Assembly (NCBI RefSeq): GCF_000739375.1
Contig: NZ_CP006704.1
Span: 2,790,001 to 2,854,000, forward strand
Length of the DNA: 64,000 bases
Direction: 5' to 3'
Origin: Comamonas testosteroni TK102
GTDB lineage: Bacteria; Pseudomonadota; Gammaproteobacteria; Burkholderiales; Burkholderiaceae_C
Shown here: positions 1 to 13,870 of the stretch, in pieces
Layout of the letters: each line of letters opens with the position of its first letter
How positions within the stretch are numbered: the first letter of the stretch is position 1
The notes under the pieces: generated by a model
Told to the model about the DNA's origin: nothing
Databases searched by the model: none
What the model saw: the letters and a program-made list of their open reading frames with translations, nothing else
Made by a program: the position numbers and the translations under genes

Positions 1-97
1 GACAAGGCCTCATGTCCGGGTCCACCCTGATTTGATAGCTCGTTGCGCAAGCAGGATAAGGAACCTGGACTGATTTGCGCTGGTTCGCCTTGAAGGC

Positions 98-2023
98 TCA
101 GCGTTGCGTGCTATTCCATTGCACGTCAGGGCGCAGCAGATGGGCGTCGCGCACGCGGCGCGTGTAGCCGGTGCGGTCGAAGAATTCGAGAATCTGGATG
201 GCGCGCTTGCGGCCCAGGCCGGTGGCATCGCGGAATGCGCTGGCTTCCACTTCACCCCTGGCGTGCTGGTGGGCGATGTCGGCAACCAGGACGGCAAGCT
301 CATCCATGCGCGCCGGTGCATAGAACAAATCCTTGACGACCTGGAACAGCTGGCCCTGGCGCGAGAGCTTTTTGAGCAGTTGGCGCACCAGTTCTTCGCC
401 TGCGGCATGGTCGCGCGCCAGGTCGCGCACCCAGGGCGGGTCATAGCGGCCTGCCGCGATGGCGGGCAGCAGTTTTTCGGCCAGCGTCTGCTCGGCATTG
501 CTCAGTTGCACGCTGTGCTGCGGCAAATGGAGCCAGGCGCCGGTGCTGGCCAGCAACTGGCTGCTGAGCAGGGCATCGACCAGGCCCTGATAGAGTGCGT
601 CGTAGCTGCTTTGCTGCAGGCCGGGCAAGGCCATGCGCCTCAGCCGGGCTGCGTTGACGCCGGGCTCGTCGGGCGATTTTTCATGAAAGCGCGCCAGGCT
701 GTCGATGATTTGGGTCTGCAGCAACTGCCAGCGCTCGCTGCCCAGTACCAGGGCATCGCCGCCGGCAATGGGTAGCTGGATGGTGTCGGCCAGGCTGGCC
801 TCGGGGAAGGCATGGCCGCTCAGGCGCACCAGCTGCGAGCGCGCAATGCCGTGCGGGGCCTGTGAGATCAGCGGCCTGAAGTCGCTGCGGGCTACGAGTT
901 GCTCCATGGCGTCGAGGTAGGCCATGCGCTCTGCGCTGCGGCGCTTGCGGCTGGGCGCATAGGGGTCAAGCACCATGCCGCCGGCGATGGTGCGGCTGGC
1001 CTGGGCGTTGCGCAGGATCAGGCGGTCGCCGGGCAGCGCGAAGACCGGCGCCTCCAGCACCAGTTGCACGCGGGCTTCGGTGCCGGGCTCTATGGCCTGG
1101 TCCTGCAGCAGGGCCACATGGCCGGTGGTGCGCCTGGTGCCCAGGTGCACATGGACAGGTGTCCACTGGGCCAGCAAGGGCGCTTCGCTGAGCAGGTGCA
1201 GATGAATGTCGAGGCGGTCCGTGGCCTGCAGCAGGCGCGGGTCCATGATCCAGTCGCCGCGTTCGATCTCGTCCTTGCCTATGCCTGCCAGGTTCAGCGC
1301 ACAGCGCTGGCCGGCGACGCCGCTGTCGCTGCTCTGGTTCTGGGCGTGAATACTGCGCACGCGCACGGCCTGCCCGCTGGCCGAGTGCGCCAGCGTGTCG
1401 CCCACGCGGACCTGGCCATTGAAGACCGTGCCCGTGACCACCGTGCCCTGGCCCGGCAGCGTGAAGACACGGTCCACGGCGAGCCGGAACAGGCCGTCCC
1501 GGGGTCGGGCCTGCATCATCTGGGCCTGCACCTGCAGGTGCTCGCGCAGGGCCTGTACGCCGGTATTGCCGGGTTCTGCGGCATTGGTCTCGAAGATGGG
1601 GCTGTCCGCCAGCGCGGTGACGCCGAGAATGGCGTTGATTTCCCGGTGCACGTCGGCAATGCGCTGCGGCAGCACGCGGTCGACCTTGGTCAGCGCCACG
1701 CTGCCGCGCCTGACACCCAGCAGCTGCAGAATTTCCAGATGCTCTATGGTCTGGGGCATGACGCCGTCGTCGGCAGCCACGACCAGCAGGGCGTGGTCAA
1801 TGCCCACGGCACCGGCGGCCATGGTGTGGACGAATTTCTCGTGGCCCGGCACGTCGATGATGCCCAGCACATCGCCATTGGGCAGCGGGCTATAGGCATA
1901 ACCAAGCTCTATGGAGATGCCGCGGGCTTTCTCTTCCTTGAGACGGTCGGTTTCCACGCCTGTGAGCGCACGCACCAGCGTGGTTTTGCCGTGGTCGATA
2001 TGGCCTGCGGTTCCGATGATCAT
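98..2023 (-). CDS. selB: Selenocysteine-specific elongation factor SelB
   Basis: A 641-residue GTPase that carries Sec-tRNA to UGA codons marked by a SECIS hairpin. The G1 motif GHIDHGKT is at residues 7-14, DVPGHEKF at 57-64 and TKVD at 112-115. EF-Tu-like beta-barrel domains follow, and the long C-terminal part fits the winged-helix SECIS-binding region; total length is near the usual 610-640. It is the last gene of the fdoGHI-fdhE-selA-selB operon, 95 bp after the selA stop, so the machinery is transcribed with its own selenoprotein client. selC (tRNA-Sec) and selD are not in the window. The identification is firm. Confidence 0.96.
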   Translation of the reverse strand: MIIGTAGHIDHGKTTLVRALTGVETDRLKEEKARGISIELGYAYSPLPNGDVLGIIDVPGHEKFVHTMAAGAVGIDHALLVVAADDGVMPQTIEHLEILQLLGVRRGSVALTKVDRVLPQRIADVHREINAILGVTALADSPIFETNAAEPGNTGVQALREHLQVQAQMMQARPRDGLFRLAVDRVFTLPGQGTVVTGTVFNGQVRVGDTLAHSASGQAVRVRSIHAQNQSSDSGVAGQRCALNLAGIGKDEIERGDWIMDPRLLQATDRLDIHLHLLSEAPLLAQWTPVHVHLGTRRTTGHVALLQDQAIEPGTEARVQLVLEAPVFALPGDRLILRNAQASRTIAGGMVLDPYAPSRKRRSAERMAYLDAMEQLVARSDFRPLISQAPHGIARSQLVRLSGHAFPEASLADTIQLPIAGGDALVLGSERWQLLQTQIIDSLARFHEKSPDEPGVNAARLRRMALPGLQQSSYDALYQGLVDALLSSQLLASTGAWLHLPQHSVQLSNAEQTLAEKLLPAIAAGRYDPPWVRDLARDHAAGEELVRQLLKKLSRQGQLFQVVKDLFYAPARMDELAVLVADIAHQHARGEVEASAFRDATGLGRKRAIQILEFFDRTGYTRRVRDAHLLRPDVQWNSTQR

Positions 2024-2041
2024 GGTGTGCTTACGGTTCTG

Positions 2042-2078
2042 ATAGCTGCTGGCGCTTGTTTATCAAGCGATGCTAGGT
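2042..2078. repeat. Degenerate ATAGCTGCT palindromic repeat between selA and selB
   Basis: The selA-selB gap contains ATAGCTGCT, then CGCTTG, a 5-nt loop and CAAGCG, then TGCTAG, an imperfect inverted repeat. The same core (ATAGCTGCT or its complement) occurs in other gaps of this window, near 16754, 30349, 40336 and 54191. It looks like a small non-coding dispersed element. Whether it affects selB expression cannot be seen. Confidence 0.5.
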
Positions 2079-2118
2079 GTTCTTGTAAGAATTTTGGGGC
2101 CGAGGTCATGGCGCTGGA

Positions 2119-3558
2119 TCAGGCCAGCAGCGGCAGCTGCGCTGCAAACAGGGCCTGTGCCGGGTTTTCCAGACAGCGCAGATCCAGCCACAGCGCGTCG
2201 TCATGCAAGCGCCCGATCACCGGCCGGGGCAGGGCACGAAAGCGCGCTTCGAGCCGGGTCAGCTGGCGACCCGCCTGTTTGCCGCTGGCCGGATAGATCC
2301 TGAGGCCGAAACTGGGCAGATTTTCCACGGGCAGGGCGCCGCTGCCGATCTGGCTGTTCATGGCCGCGGTCTCCACCACATAGTCCTGGCCCAGTGCCTG
2401 CTGCAGCAGAGGCTGCAGCTGCCCGGCCTGGGCCTGCATGTCGGCGGCCTTGCGTGTGAACAGGCGCAGTGTCGTCAGCTCCTGGGCGAGCTTTTCGGGG
2501 TTCAGGTACAGGCGCAGCGTGGGCTCCAGCGCCGCCAGCGTGATCTTGCCCACGCGCAGCGCGCGCTTGAGCGGGTTCTTCTTGATCTGGGCAATCAGCT
2601 CCCGCTTGCCGACGATGATGCCGGCCTGTGGGCCGCCCAGGAGCTTGTCGCCGCTGAAGGTGACGATGTCGGCGCCGGTCTCGACCGTCTCGCGCACCGT
2701 GACTTCATAGGGCAGCCCCCAGTCGCGCATGTCGATCAGCGTGCCGCTGCCCAGGTCGACGATCATGGGCAGGCTGCTGTCGTGCGCAATGCGGGCCACG
2801 TCGGCGTCGCTGACGGCCTTGGTGAAGCCGGTGATGGCGTAGTTGCTGCAGTGCACCTTCATGAGCGCAGCCGTGTTCTCGCCGATGGCCGCCGCATAGT
2901 CTTTCTCGTGGGTGCGGTTGGTGGTGCCGACTTCGATCAGCCGCGCGCCGGCGCGGGTCATGACATCGGGGATGCGGAATGCTCCGCCGATTTCCACCAG
3001 CTCGCCGCGCGAGACCACCACTTCCCGGCCCATGGCCATGGTGGACAGCACCAGCAGCACGGCAGCGGCGTTGTTGTTGACAACCGTGGCGGCTTCGGCG
3101 CCGGTCAGCTCGCAGATCAGCGATTCGACCAGGTCGTCGCGATCGCCGCGGCCACCGTCGTCGAGGTCATATTCGAGATTGGCGGGGGCGCTCATGGCCT
3201 GCACCACGGCATCGATGGCGGCCTGCGGTAGCAGGGCGCGGCCCAGATTGGTGTGCAGCACCGTGCCGGTGAGGTTGAAGACGGGTTGCAGGCGTGGTGC
3301 GAACCTGGCCTGAAGCTGGCGCTGGGCAGCCTGCGCAATGCTGGCAATGTCGGCCAGCACGCTTTGGCCGGGCTGATCGCCGGCGCCCAGAAGCTGCTGG
3401 CGCAGCCCTGTCAGCACATCACGGACCGCCTTGGTGCAGGCGTCCAGGCCGTAGGATTCACGCAATGCCTGCATCTCGCCCGCGAGCAAGACCTTGTCCA
3501 CGGCAGGAAGCTCGGAGGGATGCGAAATTTCGGGGGCAGTCGCTGCGGTATTGCTCAT
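2119..3558 (-). CDS. selA: L-seryl-tRNA(Sec) selenium transferase SelA
   Basis: A PLP enzyme that converts Ser-tRNA(Sec) to Sec-tRNA(Sec) using selenophosphate. The protein is 479 residues when started at MSNTAATAP; the frame is open 51 codons further upstream, but that extension is not family-like. The PLP motif SGDKLLGGP places the Schiff-base lysine at K305, and NLTGTVLHTNLGRALL (about residues 95-110) is the typical SelA N-terminal region. It lies 88 bp after fdhE and upstream of selB. The usual length is about 460-470. Confidence 0.96.
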   Translation of the reverse strand: MSNTAATAPEISHPSELPAVDKVLLAGEMQALRESYGLDACTKAVRDVLTGLRQQLLGAGDQPGQSVLADIASIAQAAQRQLQARFAPRLQPVFNLTGTVLHTNLGRALLPQAAIDAVVQAMSAPANLEYDLDDGGRGDRDDLVESLICELTGAEAATVVNNNAAAVLLVLSTMAMGREVVVSRGELVEIGGAFRIPDVMTRAGARLIEVGTTNRTHEKDYAAAIGENTAALMKVHCSNYAITGFTKAVSDADVARIAHDSSLPMIVDLGSGTLIDMRDWGLPYEVTVRETVETGADIVTFSGDKLLGGPQAGIIVGKRELIAQIKKNPLKRALRVGKITLAALEPTLRLYLNPEKLAQELTTLRLFTRKAADMQAQAGQLQPLLQQALGQDYVVETAAMNSQIGSGALPVENLPSFGLRIYPASGKQAGRQLTRLEARFRALPRPVIGRLHDDALWLDLRCLENPAQALFAAQLPLLA

Positions 3559-3646
3559 GGCCAGGGTATGTCGGGTCGTCGAAAAATGGAAAAGGCGGCA
3601 GAAAGACCTGCCGCCTTCATTATGCTGGCGCTGGCTGCCGGCGGGA

Positions 3647-4615
3647 TCAGGCTGCGGGGTCCACCAGCTCGTTGTCAGCCTCACCCGACTGCTCTTCGGC
3701 CACGGCCACAAACAGCAAAGGATTGGCGCTGGCGCGCTGGAACCCGGTCTCGCTCATCAGCAAGTCCAGCATCAGGCTGGCCAGATCATCGGCCAGAGGC
3801 TCGACCATGGGGTTTTTTTCCTGGTTGACGAGCTTGCGGTAGCTGCCGCATTCGTCGCAGGTTTCGGCCAGAACTTCCTCGCTGCCGCCGTCGATGCCCT
3901 GGTAGTGGATGCCCTTGGTCGATTCGCAATGCGTGCACTTGACGCGCACCATATGCCACTCGCAGGCGCAAGTGCCGCAATGGGCGTAGCGGTGACCGGC
4001 GAGCTTGCCGCCGATGCGGATGACGCTGGCCACGGGTTCGCTGGCGCACACGGGGCAGATGCTGGCAGGTTCGGTGTAAGGCACGTCCTGTACCTGCAGG
4101 GCTGCTGCGCGTCTGGCGAAGACCACTTGCAGCGCGGCCATGATGAAAGGCGCCATGCCGATATGGCGGGCCGCCACTTCCTTTTGCAGCAGGCGCAGGG
4201 CGATCTCGTCGCGCTCCTGCCGGCTGAGTTCGCGCAGTGAGGTGATCAGCGGCTGCAGGGGTTCGGGCAGACCTTGGTCGCCGGCCAGGGTGTTCAGCAT
4301 GGCGTCCAGCACGGCATGCCAGGCCGGATCGATATGCTCGGCGGCAGGCAGCAAAGGCATGGAATGCTGCTGCGCGCGCGCCATGCTGCTGGTGTCCAGG
4401 GGCTGCAGTTCCACCTGGGAGACTGCGGCATGCTGGGCATCCACGATCTTGGCGGCAAACTGCAGGTAATCCGCGATCGGATTGCCTTGCGCCAGCTGGC
4501 GCAGGCGCGCAGCGCGCTCGGCAAACAGGCTGGCCACCTGAGGCAGCAGGATGCGGGGGAAGCTGGTCTTGTCCAGCGCTTCGATCTCGCCGGGTTGAAG
4601 AATGCGTTGTTGCAT
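3647..4615 (-). CDS. fdhE: Formate dehydrogenase accessory protein FdhE
   Basis: A 322-residue cytoplasmic maturation factor needed for active respiratory formate dehydrogenase. In this family, paired cysteine motifs bind iron and the protein contacts the catalytic subunit. Visible pairs are CPVC (187-190), CGTC (213-216), CTHC (227-230) and CDEC (253-256), in the correct C-terminal rubredoxin-like region. It lies directly after fdoI in the operon, as in E. coli fdoGHI-fdhE. Confidence 0.94.
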   Translation of the reverse strand: MQQRILQPGEIEALDKTSFPRILLPQVASLFAERAARLRQLAQGNPIADYLQFAAKIVDAQHAAVSQVELQPLDTSSMARAQQHSMPLLPAAEHIDPAWHAVLDAMLNTLAGDQGLPEPLQPLITSLRELSRQERDEIALRLLQKEVAARHIGMAPFIMAALQVVFARRAAALQVQDVPYTEPASICPVCASEPVASVIRIGGKLAGHRYAHCGTCACEWHMVRVKCTHCESTKGIHYQGIDGGSEEVLAETCDECGSYRKLVNQEKNPMVEPLADDLASLMLDLLMSETGFQRASANPLLFVAVAEEQSGEADNELVDPAA

Positions 4616-4717
4616 AGAAATAGGGATCCCGAAACTGAAGCCGCCGGCACGCCCAGCAGAGGGCGTCCGGCGGCAATCAACAAGTGTCTAAGAGACTTTA
4701 TCCAAGGACCGATGCGA

Positions 4718-5344
4718 TCAGTCGTTGTCGCCAGTCATCTTGCGATACCAGCCGCGGTGGTGCTGCTTGGCCCAGGCACGGGTCACTGTGCCATACAACA
4801 TGGCGCGAATGGTGCCGCGAGTCCAAATAGCCGCGTAGACGTGCATGATGATCAGGCCGATCATCCACACCGCAGCGATGGCATGCACCACCGAAGCGGC
4901 ACGCACCACGCCCACGGGCAGCGTCCACCAGGCGCGCCACATCAGCACACCGGTGACCGTGATCAGCAGCATGCCGATCACCAGGCCCCAGAACAGCAGC
5001 TTCTGGCCACCGTTGTACTTGCCCTGCTCGGGCATGTCGTGGTCGTCGCCATCGATCATCTTGTTGACGTTCTTGAGCCACTCGATATCGCGGGGTTCCA
5101 CGATGTTGAGCTTGGCAAAACGGCAGGCCATGACGATGAAGAACAAGGCCATCACCACCCCGATATAGGGGTGCAGAATGCGCGTCCAGGGACCGCCTCC
5201 GAACAGCTGAGTCAGCGGGAAGAAGGCGGGGTGGAAGAACGCCAGACCGGACAGGGCCAGCAAGATGAAGCAAATGCCTACCACCCAGTGGTTGGCGCGC
5301 TCCGATGCGTTGTAGCGCACGAGGTCGCGAGGGTCGCGTTTCAT
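4718..5344 (-). CDS. fdoI: Formate dehydrogenase, cytochrome b556 (gamma) subunit
   Basis: A 208-residue membrane subunit that takes electrons from the beta subunit to quinone through two b hemes. There are about four hydrophobic segments. Likely heme-ligand histidines are H19 (ANHW), H58 (ILHPY), H154 (VVHAI) and H168 (IMHVY), matching the pattern of E. coli FdnI. The start overlaps the fdoH stop by 4 bp (ATGA), so translation is probably coupled. Confidence 0.94.
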   Translation of the reverse strand: MKRDPRDLVRYNASERANHWVVGICFILLALSGLAFFHPAFFPLTQLFGGGPWTRILHPYIGVVMALFFIVMACRFAKLNIVEPRDIEWLKNVNKMIDGDDHDMPEQGKYNGGQKLLFWGLVIGMLLITVTGVLMWRAWWTLPVGVVRAASVVHAIAAVWMIGLIIMHVYAAIWTRGTIRAMLYGTVTRAWAKQHHRGWYRKMTGDND

Positions 5345-6270
5345 TGGCCGTTCTCCTTGTTCTGCGCTTCGGCGTCCTTGCGCTCCATTTCATCTTCCAG
5401 GTCCTTGGACACGTCGTTTGGACCCTTGGTGATGTAGTGGAACAGGCTGCCGACAGCCGCTGCACCGAGGGCGGCCATTGCCAGAGGCTTGGCTACACCC
5501 TTCCACAGGGACACCATCGGGCTGATCTTGGGATCGTCCGGCAGGCCCTTGTACAGCGAAGGCTTGTCCGCATGGTGCAGCACGTACATCACGTGCGTGC
5601 CACCCACGCCCTGCGGGTCGTAGAGACCGGCCTTTTCGTAGCCGCGCTCCTTGAGGTCCACGACACGGCGGGAAGCCTGCTCCTGCATGGCTTCCTTGGT
5701 GCCGAACTGGATGGCTCCGGTAGGGCAGGTCTTGACGCAGGCGGGTTCCTGGCCAACCGCCACGCGGTCCGAACACAAGGTGCACTTGTACGCCTTGTGG
5801 TCCTTCTTGGAGATGCGCGGAATGTTGAACGGACAGCCCGTGACGCAGTAGCCGCAGCCCACGCACTGGTCCTGCTGGAAGTCCACGATGCCGTTGGCAT
5901 ATTGGACGATGGCGCCAGGCGAGGGGCAGGCCTTGAGGCAGCCCGGGTCTTCGCAGTGCATGCAGCCGTCCTTGCGGATCAGCCACTCCAGGTTGCCTGT
6001 GGCTTCGTTTTCGTACTCGGCAAAGCGCATCACGGTCCACGACTCCGACGTCAGATCCGTCGGGTTGTCGTAGACGCCAGCGGCCACTGTGCCGATTTCG
6101 TCGCGAAGGTCGTTCCACTCCATGCAGGCTGTCTGGCAAGCCTTGCAGCCAATGCATTTGGAGACGTCGATCAGCTTGGCAACTTCACCTGCATGCGCAC
6201 CGCGTGCGCTGGGTGCGGGTGTCGTCGTCGCCGAGCGGCGTTTGATATCGAGAGACATGGTTGAGGACAT
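5341..6270 (-). CDS. fdoH: Formate dehydrogenase, iron-sulfur (beta) subunit
   Basis: A 309-residue ferredoxin-like subunit joining the catalytic subunit to the cytochrome b. Four [4Fe-4S] cysteine sets are visible, starting with C39, C42, C45 and C49, then [24 protein letters not shown] and CTLC...CVKTC. A single hydrophobic C-terminal segment (about residues 260-280) fits the membrane anchor of this family. It lies 12 bp after fdoG and overlaps fdoI by 4 bp. Confidence 0.95.
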   Translation of the reverse strand: MSSTMSLDIKRRSATTTPAPSARGAHAGEVAKLIDVSKCIGCKACQTACMEWNDLRDEIGTVAAGVYDNPTDLTSESWTVMRFAEYENEATGNLEWLIRKDGCMHCEDPGCLKACPSPGAIVQYANGIVDFQQDQCVGCGYCVTGCPFNIPRISKKDHKAYKCTLCSDRVAVGQEPACVKTCPTGAIQFGTKEAMQEQASRRVVDLKERGYEKAGLYDPQGVGGTHVMYVLHHADKPSLYKGLPDDPKISPMVSLWKGVAKPLAMAALGAAAVGSLFHYITKGPNDVSKDLEDEMERKDAEAQNKENGQ

Positions 6271-6282
6271 CAGCGTGGCTCC

Positions 6283-9200
6283 TTAGATCTTTTCCACCTT
6301 CACGAGGAAGGTCTTGGATTCAGGGGTCAAGCTGTTACCGTCACCCACGGAGGCTGTCAGGTTGTTAGCCAGATAGCCCTTGCGTCCCGTCGTGGAGAAG
6401 CCCCAGTGAATCGGCACGCCTACGTGATGGATGGTCTTGCCATCGATCTTCATGGGCTTGATGCGCTTGGTCACCACGGCCACGGCCTTGACGAAGCCGC
6501 GCTTGGACGAAACCTTGACCTGGTGGCCGGTTTCGATGCCCAGCTCCTTGCCCAGGGCCTCGCCGATTTCCACGAACTGTTCGGGCTGGACGATGTTGTT
6601 CAGCTGAACATGCTTGGTCCAGTAGTGGAAGTGCTCGGTCAGGCGGTAGGTCGTGCCCACATGTGGGTAGTCCTTGGGATCGCCCTGGGTGCCCTTGGCG
6701 GTTTCCAGGATGCGTATCACGGGGCTGATGACGGCCAGCTTGTTGTTGGGGTACATGGGGTTGTAGCCCAGCGGGTTGTCAAACGCCTCGTAATGCGTGG
6801 GGAACGGACCTTCTGCCATGCCCTTGCGGGCAAACAGGCGGGCCACCCCTTCGGGGTTCATGATGAAGGGGTTGATCACCTCGGGATCCAGGCCCACGGC
6901 CACGTCCGGCACGTCCGCGCCGCCCCATTGCTTGCCGTTCCACTTGATCAGCACGCGTTCGGGGTTGAACGGCTTGCCCTGGCGGTCGCAGGATGCGCGG
7001 TTGTAGAGCACACGGCGGTTGGCAGGCCAGGCCCAGGCCCAGTTCAGCGTATTGCCGATACCGGTGGGGTCGCTGTTGTCGCGGCGCGCCATCTGGTTGC
7101 CGGACGAAGTCCAGCTGCCAGCCCAGATCCAGCAGCCGCCCAGGGTAGTGCCGTCATCGCGCATTTCGCCAAAGCCCGCCAGTTGTTCGCCCGCCTTGCG
7201 GATGAGCTTGGTGGGGTCCTTGGGGTCGAACAGATCCACCAGCGCACGACCGTTGTACTCCTTGGCCACTTCCTCGGAGGAGGGGTGGTGGGCTTCGGCG
7301 TAAGGCCAGTAAAGATTGGTGATGGGCTCGAAGAACTTGCCGCCTTCCTTCTCGTACAGGGCCTTCAGGCGCAGGTGCAGGCCGGACATGATGGCAATGT
7401 CGGTCTTGGCCTCTCCCGGAGGTTCGGCAGCCTTCCAGTGCCACTGCAACACGCGCGAGGAACTGACCACGGCACCGTCTTCTTCGGCGAAGCAGGTGGT
7501 GGGCAGGCGGAACACCTCGGTCTGGATAGAGGCGGAGTCCACGTCGTTGAACTCACCGTGGTTCTTCCAGAACTCCGAAGTCTCGGTCACCAGCGGATCC
7601 ATGATGACCAGGAACTTCAGCTTCTTGAGACCTTCGCGCACGCTGTTGCTGTTGGCCAGGGCCGCCAGGGGGTTGAAGCCCTGAGCGATGTAGCCGTTGA
7701 CCTTGCCCTGAGTCATCATCTCAAAGATCTGCAGCATGTCGTACTGCTTGTCCAGCTTGGGCAGGTAGTCAAAAGCCCAGTTGTTTTCTGCAGTTGCGGC
7801 GGGGCCCCACCATGCCTTCATCAGGCTGACGTGGAACTTGGGCGTGTTCGACCAGTAGTTCATCTGGCCGGGGCGCAGCAGTTTGGGCGTGCGCGTGGCG
7901 ATGTACTGGTTGTAGTCCTGCTCGGCTTCGTTCGGCAGCGTCAGGTACCCGGGAAGCGAAGCGGACAGAATGCCCAGGTCGGTCAGACCCTGGATGTTGG
8001 AGTGGCCACGCAGCGCGTTCATGCCGCCGCCAGCGATGCCGATATTGCCCAGCAGCAGCTGGATCATGGCGCCGGTGCGCAGAATCTGCGCGCCCGTGGT
8101 GTGCTGGGTCCAGCCCAGTGCGTACATGATGGTGGCGACACGACCTGCTTCGGCAGTCGAAGCAAGCTTCTCGCACACGTGCAGGAATTTCTCCTTGGGC
8201 GTGCCGCAGATGGATTCCACCTTCTCGGGCGTGTAGCCGGCGTAGTGCTTCTTGAGCCACTGATAGACGCAGCGAGGGTGTTCCAGCGTGGGGTCGACCT
8301 TCACAAAGCCGTCTTCACCCAGCTCGTAGTCCCAGGACGCCTTGTCGTAGGTGCGCTTTTCCGGGTTGTAGCCCGAGAAAATACCTTCGTCGAACGCAAA
8401 GTCCTCGCGCACGATGAATGAGAAGTCCGTGTAGTTCTTCACATACTCGTGGTGAATTCTGTCGTTGGTCAGCAGGTAGTTGATCACACCGCCGAGGAAG
8501 ACGATGTCCGAGCCGGAACGGATCGGTGCATAGAAGTCAGCCACGGATGCCGAGCGGTTGAAGCGCGGATCGACCACCATGAAGTGAGCCTTGTTGTGCT
8601 CCTTCGCTTCGGTCACCCACTTGAAGCCGCAGGGGTGTGCTTCGGCGGCATTACCGCCCATGATCAAAATAACGTCCGCGTTCTTGATGTCGACCCAATG
8701 GTTCGTCATCGCTCCACGGCCAAACGTCGGGGCAAGACCTGCCACCGTCGGGCCGTGTCAGACACGTGCTTGGTTGTCGAGTGCAAGAAGGCCCCAGGAA
8801 CGGGCCACTTTGTGCGTGATGTAGCCGGCTTCGTTGCTGGAGGCCGAGGCGGCCAGCATGCCGGTGGTGAGCCAGCGGTTGACCTTCTGTCCTTTTTCGT
8901 TGGTTTCAACGAAGTTGGCGTCGCGGTCTTCCTTGAGCAGCTTGACGATGCGGTTCATCGCCTCGTCCCAGGACATGCGCTTCCACTCGGATGAGCCGGG
9001 GGCGCGATATTCGGGATACTTGAGGCGGCTTGGACTGTGGACAAAGTCCAGCAGCGATGCACCCTTGGGACACAGTGTGCCGCGATTGACCGGATGATCC
9101 GGGTCGCCTTCCACGTGCATCACGGACAGACGGGTGTTCTTGCCACCGTCGCCCAGGGAGTACATCAAGATGCCGCAGCCTACGGAGCAGTAGGTGCAGG

Positions 9201-9348
9201 TTTGGCGGGTTACGGTGGTGGCGGACAGTTTGTACTGTCGCACCTCAGCAAGAGCGGCTGTGGGTGAGAAACCCATCAGCGCCAAGCTGGAACCCGCCAG
9301 AGTCGAACCAGTCACTTTCATGAACTGGCGTCTGGAGAATTGGACCAT
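6283..9348 (-). CDS. fdoG: Formate dehydrogenase major (alpha) subunit, selenocysteine-containing
   Basis: A 1021-residue periplasmic molybdopterin oxidoreductase that oxidises formate to CO2. The reading frame is interrupted once, by TGA at 8758-8760, in the exact context of Sec in the FdnG/FdoG family: QARV, then Sec197, then HGPTVAGLAPTFGRGA. A SECIS hairpin follows at once and selA/selB lie in the same operon, so the TGA is read as selenocysteine and both halves form one gene. A twin-arginine signal SRRQFMK (residues 5-11) gives Tat export. The N-terminal [4Fe-4S] cysteines are C51, C54, C58 and C93. Automated callers would split this into a 196-residue and an 820-residue protein. E. coli FdnG has Sec196 in about 1015 residues. 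Confidence 0.97.
8715..8757 (-). promoter_or_regulatory. Bacterial SECIS element in fdoG
   Basis: Directly after the UGA, CACGGCC (8757-8751) pairs with GGCCGTG (8721-8715) as a 7-bp lower stem. The apical stem is GGCA (8743-8740) with TGCC (8734-8731), closed by the loop GGTCT. The GGUCU loop with its GU is the known SelB contact of E. coli fdhF/fdnG SECIS elements. Position, length and loop all match the family. Confidence 0.93.
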
Positions 9349-9409
9349 TGTGGGGTACCTTTTCGTATGAACGCTTATGTGAAAGCAAATTTTACGACCC
9401 CCCTCATTT

Positions 9410-9450
9410 TTGATAGCAGTTACAAACCCTTAATTCTTGAGTAACGTCAA
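9410..9450 (-). promoter_or_regulatory. Candidate FNR-type promoter of the fdo-sel operon
   Basis: TTGAG-TAAC-GTCAA at 9437-9450 matches the FNR/Anr consensus TTGAT-N4-ATCAA at 8 of 10 positions with correct spacing. On the minus strand a -10-like TATCAA lies at 9415-9410. A start site near 9403 would put the FNR site centre at about -40.5, the usual class II position. No clear -35 is seen, which fits activator dependence. This is inferred from sequence only. Confidence 0.6.
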
Positions 9451-9582
9451 GCGACTTTGCGCTTTGTTTTTCGTTTTTGTATTTATTAATGAGGGTGATA
9501 GCCTTCGGCCTGCTCTTCCTTAACCTATCCATTTCCCGGCGGGAAAGCCATCGGTCGACAGGCCGAATTGCACAAAAAAATC

Positions 9583-10759
9583 CTAGTCTGTGTCGCCTTT
9601 TTGTGTTTCGGGCGGCTGCGCTACGAGGGTTGGAGGACCGCTTTCGGCGCGCTGCGGGTCGTCATTCATTGCGCGTTTTGGCGCGATTTCGCGGTTCAGT
9701 TGCTCCTCCACCTGCAGCTGCATGGTGGCAAACAGCTCCCAGGCAGCCATGAACAGAGCAGCGATGGCCGGGCCGAGTACAAAGCCCGATAGACCGAACA
9801 AGGCCATGCCTCCCAGGGTGGAGATCAGCACCACATAGTCAGGCATCTTGGTGTCCTTGCCGACCAGCAGGGGACGCAGCACGTTGTCCACCAGGCCGAT
9901 GACCAGCACGCCATAGGCTGCCAGGATCAGGCCCTTGGTGATGGCGCCTGTGGCCAGGAAGTAGATCGCAACCGGTCCCCAGACCAGGCCCGCCCCTACT
10001 GCCGGCAGCAAGGACAGAAAAGCCATCACCACGGCCCAGAGCACCGCTCCCTGGATGCCCAGAATCCAGAAAATCAGGCCCCCCAGCGCACCCTGAGCCG
10101 CAGCGACGGCCAGATTGCCCTTGACCGTGGCCCGGATGACGGTGATGAACTTGGTCGCCAGCTCGCGTTTGTGCTCGGGCGCCAGGGGCGTGGCTGCCCA
10201 GATGCGTGCCACCAGCTCCTTGCCGTCGCGCAGCAGAAAGAAGATGAGGTAGAGCATGACGCCGAAGCCCACGACAAAGCCCAGGGTGTTCTGCCCCAGT
10301 CCCACGGCCTTGGTGGCCGCGAGCTTGCTGGCCTGCAGAGCGATATTGGAGAGCTTGGCCTGGATTTCTTCTAGCGTGCCCAGGTGCAGCTTTTCCATCC
10401 AAGGCGTCAGCCAGGAGGGCAGGGCATTGAAGATCTGCTCCACATAGCTGCCGGCGGAGAGGTTGCCGCTGCTGACCTGGTCATAGATGGCCGAGGTCTC
10501 CTTGATGAGGGACAGCCCTATCAGAGACAGCGGCAAAATCACCATTACCAGACTAATCAGCAAGGTTGCCAGCGCGGCCAGCGTGGGTCTGTTGGGCATG
10601 CGCATCAGCAGCTTGCGGTGCAGGGGGGGCGAAGACGATGGCAAACACCACGCCCCAGAAGATGGCAACGGCATATTCCTCGAGAACCAAGCCGAATCCG
10701 GCGGTTACTGCTATCAAAAGAAGAATGAATGCACGTTTGTGAAGCGGCAAAAGCGGCAT
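9583..10759 (-). pseudogene. AI-2E family transporter, disrupted by a one-base frameshift
   Basis: Two minus-strand frames together make one AI-2E (PerM/YdiK-like) membrane protein of about 391 residues. The first frame (start at 10759) encodes MPLLPLHKRAFILLL through to a VFAIVFAP segment; the second continues with PLHRKLLMRMPNRPTLA to the stop at 9583. The junction is a run of seven C (plus-strand G at 10623-10629); six would restore the frame. The rest looks intact, with multiple hydrophobic segments and the family's conserved glycine-rich C-terminal region. It could be a sequencing slip, a recent mutation or a phase-variable tract. The in-frame internal starts make an N-truncated protein possible. 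The substrate is unknown. Confidence 0.85.
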
Positions 10760-10979
10760 GCGAATCCTTGTTTATGGAGTTCCCGCAATGTAAGCGACTC
10801 CCAGGGGTGTAAACATCTTGTCTTTTATAAGACCAAGACTTTGAACAGTGGCACAATGGCTGCCGCAACTCAAGGCCCTTCCCCAGCCACAGTCGCATCC
10901 GCCAATCGGTACAGCCGTGTCGCGGGAGGTTCCACAAACCAGCTAATGCTTTCCGAAGGAAAGCGGAGGTCAGCGAGAT

Positions 10980-13859
<2,880 letters not shown>

Positions 13860-13870
13860 TACAGGCGACA

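Noticed and set aside
1..97. A selC (tRNA-Sec) gene next to selB at the left edge
   Set aside because: No cloverleaf or long variable arm can be folded from these bases on either strand.
8746..8760. Stop codon splitting fdoG into two genes or a pseudogene
   Set aside because: The TGA is at the exact Sec site with a SECIS hairpin, and selA/selB are in the operon.
9532..9546. TTTCCCG-G-CGGGAAA as a terminator of the AI-2E gene
   Set aside because: No U-run follows on the minus strand and it is about 40 bp after the stop; it may just be a palindrome in the fdo promoter region.
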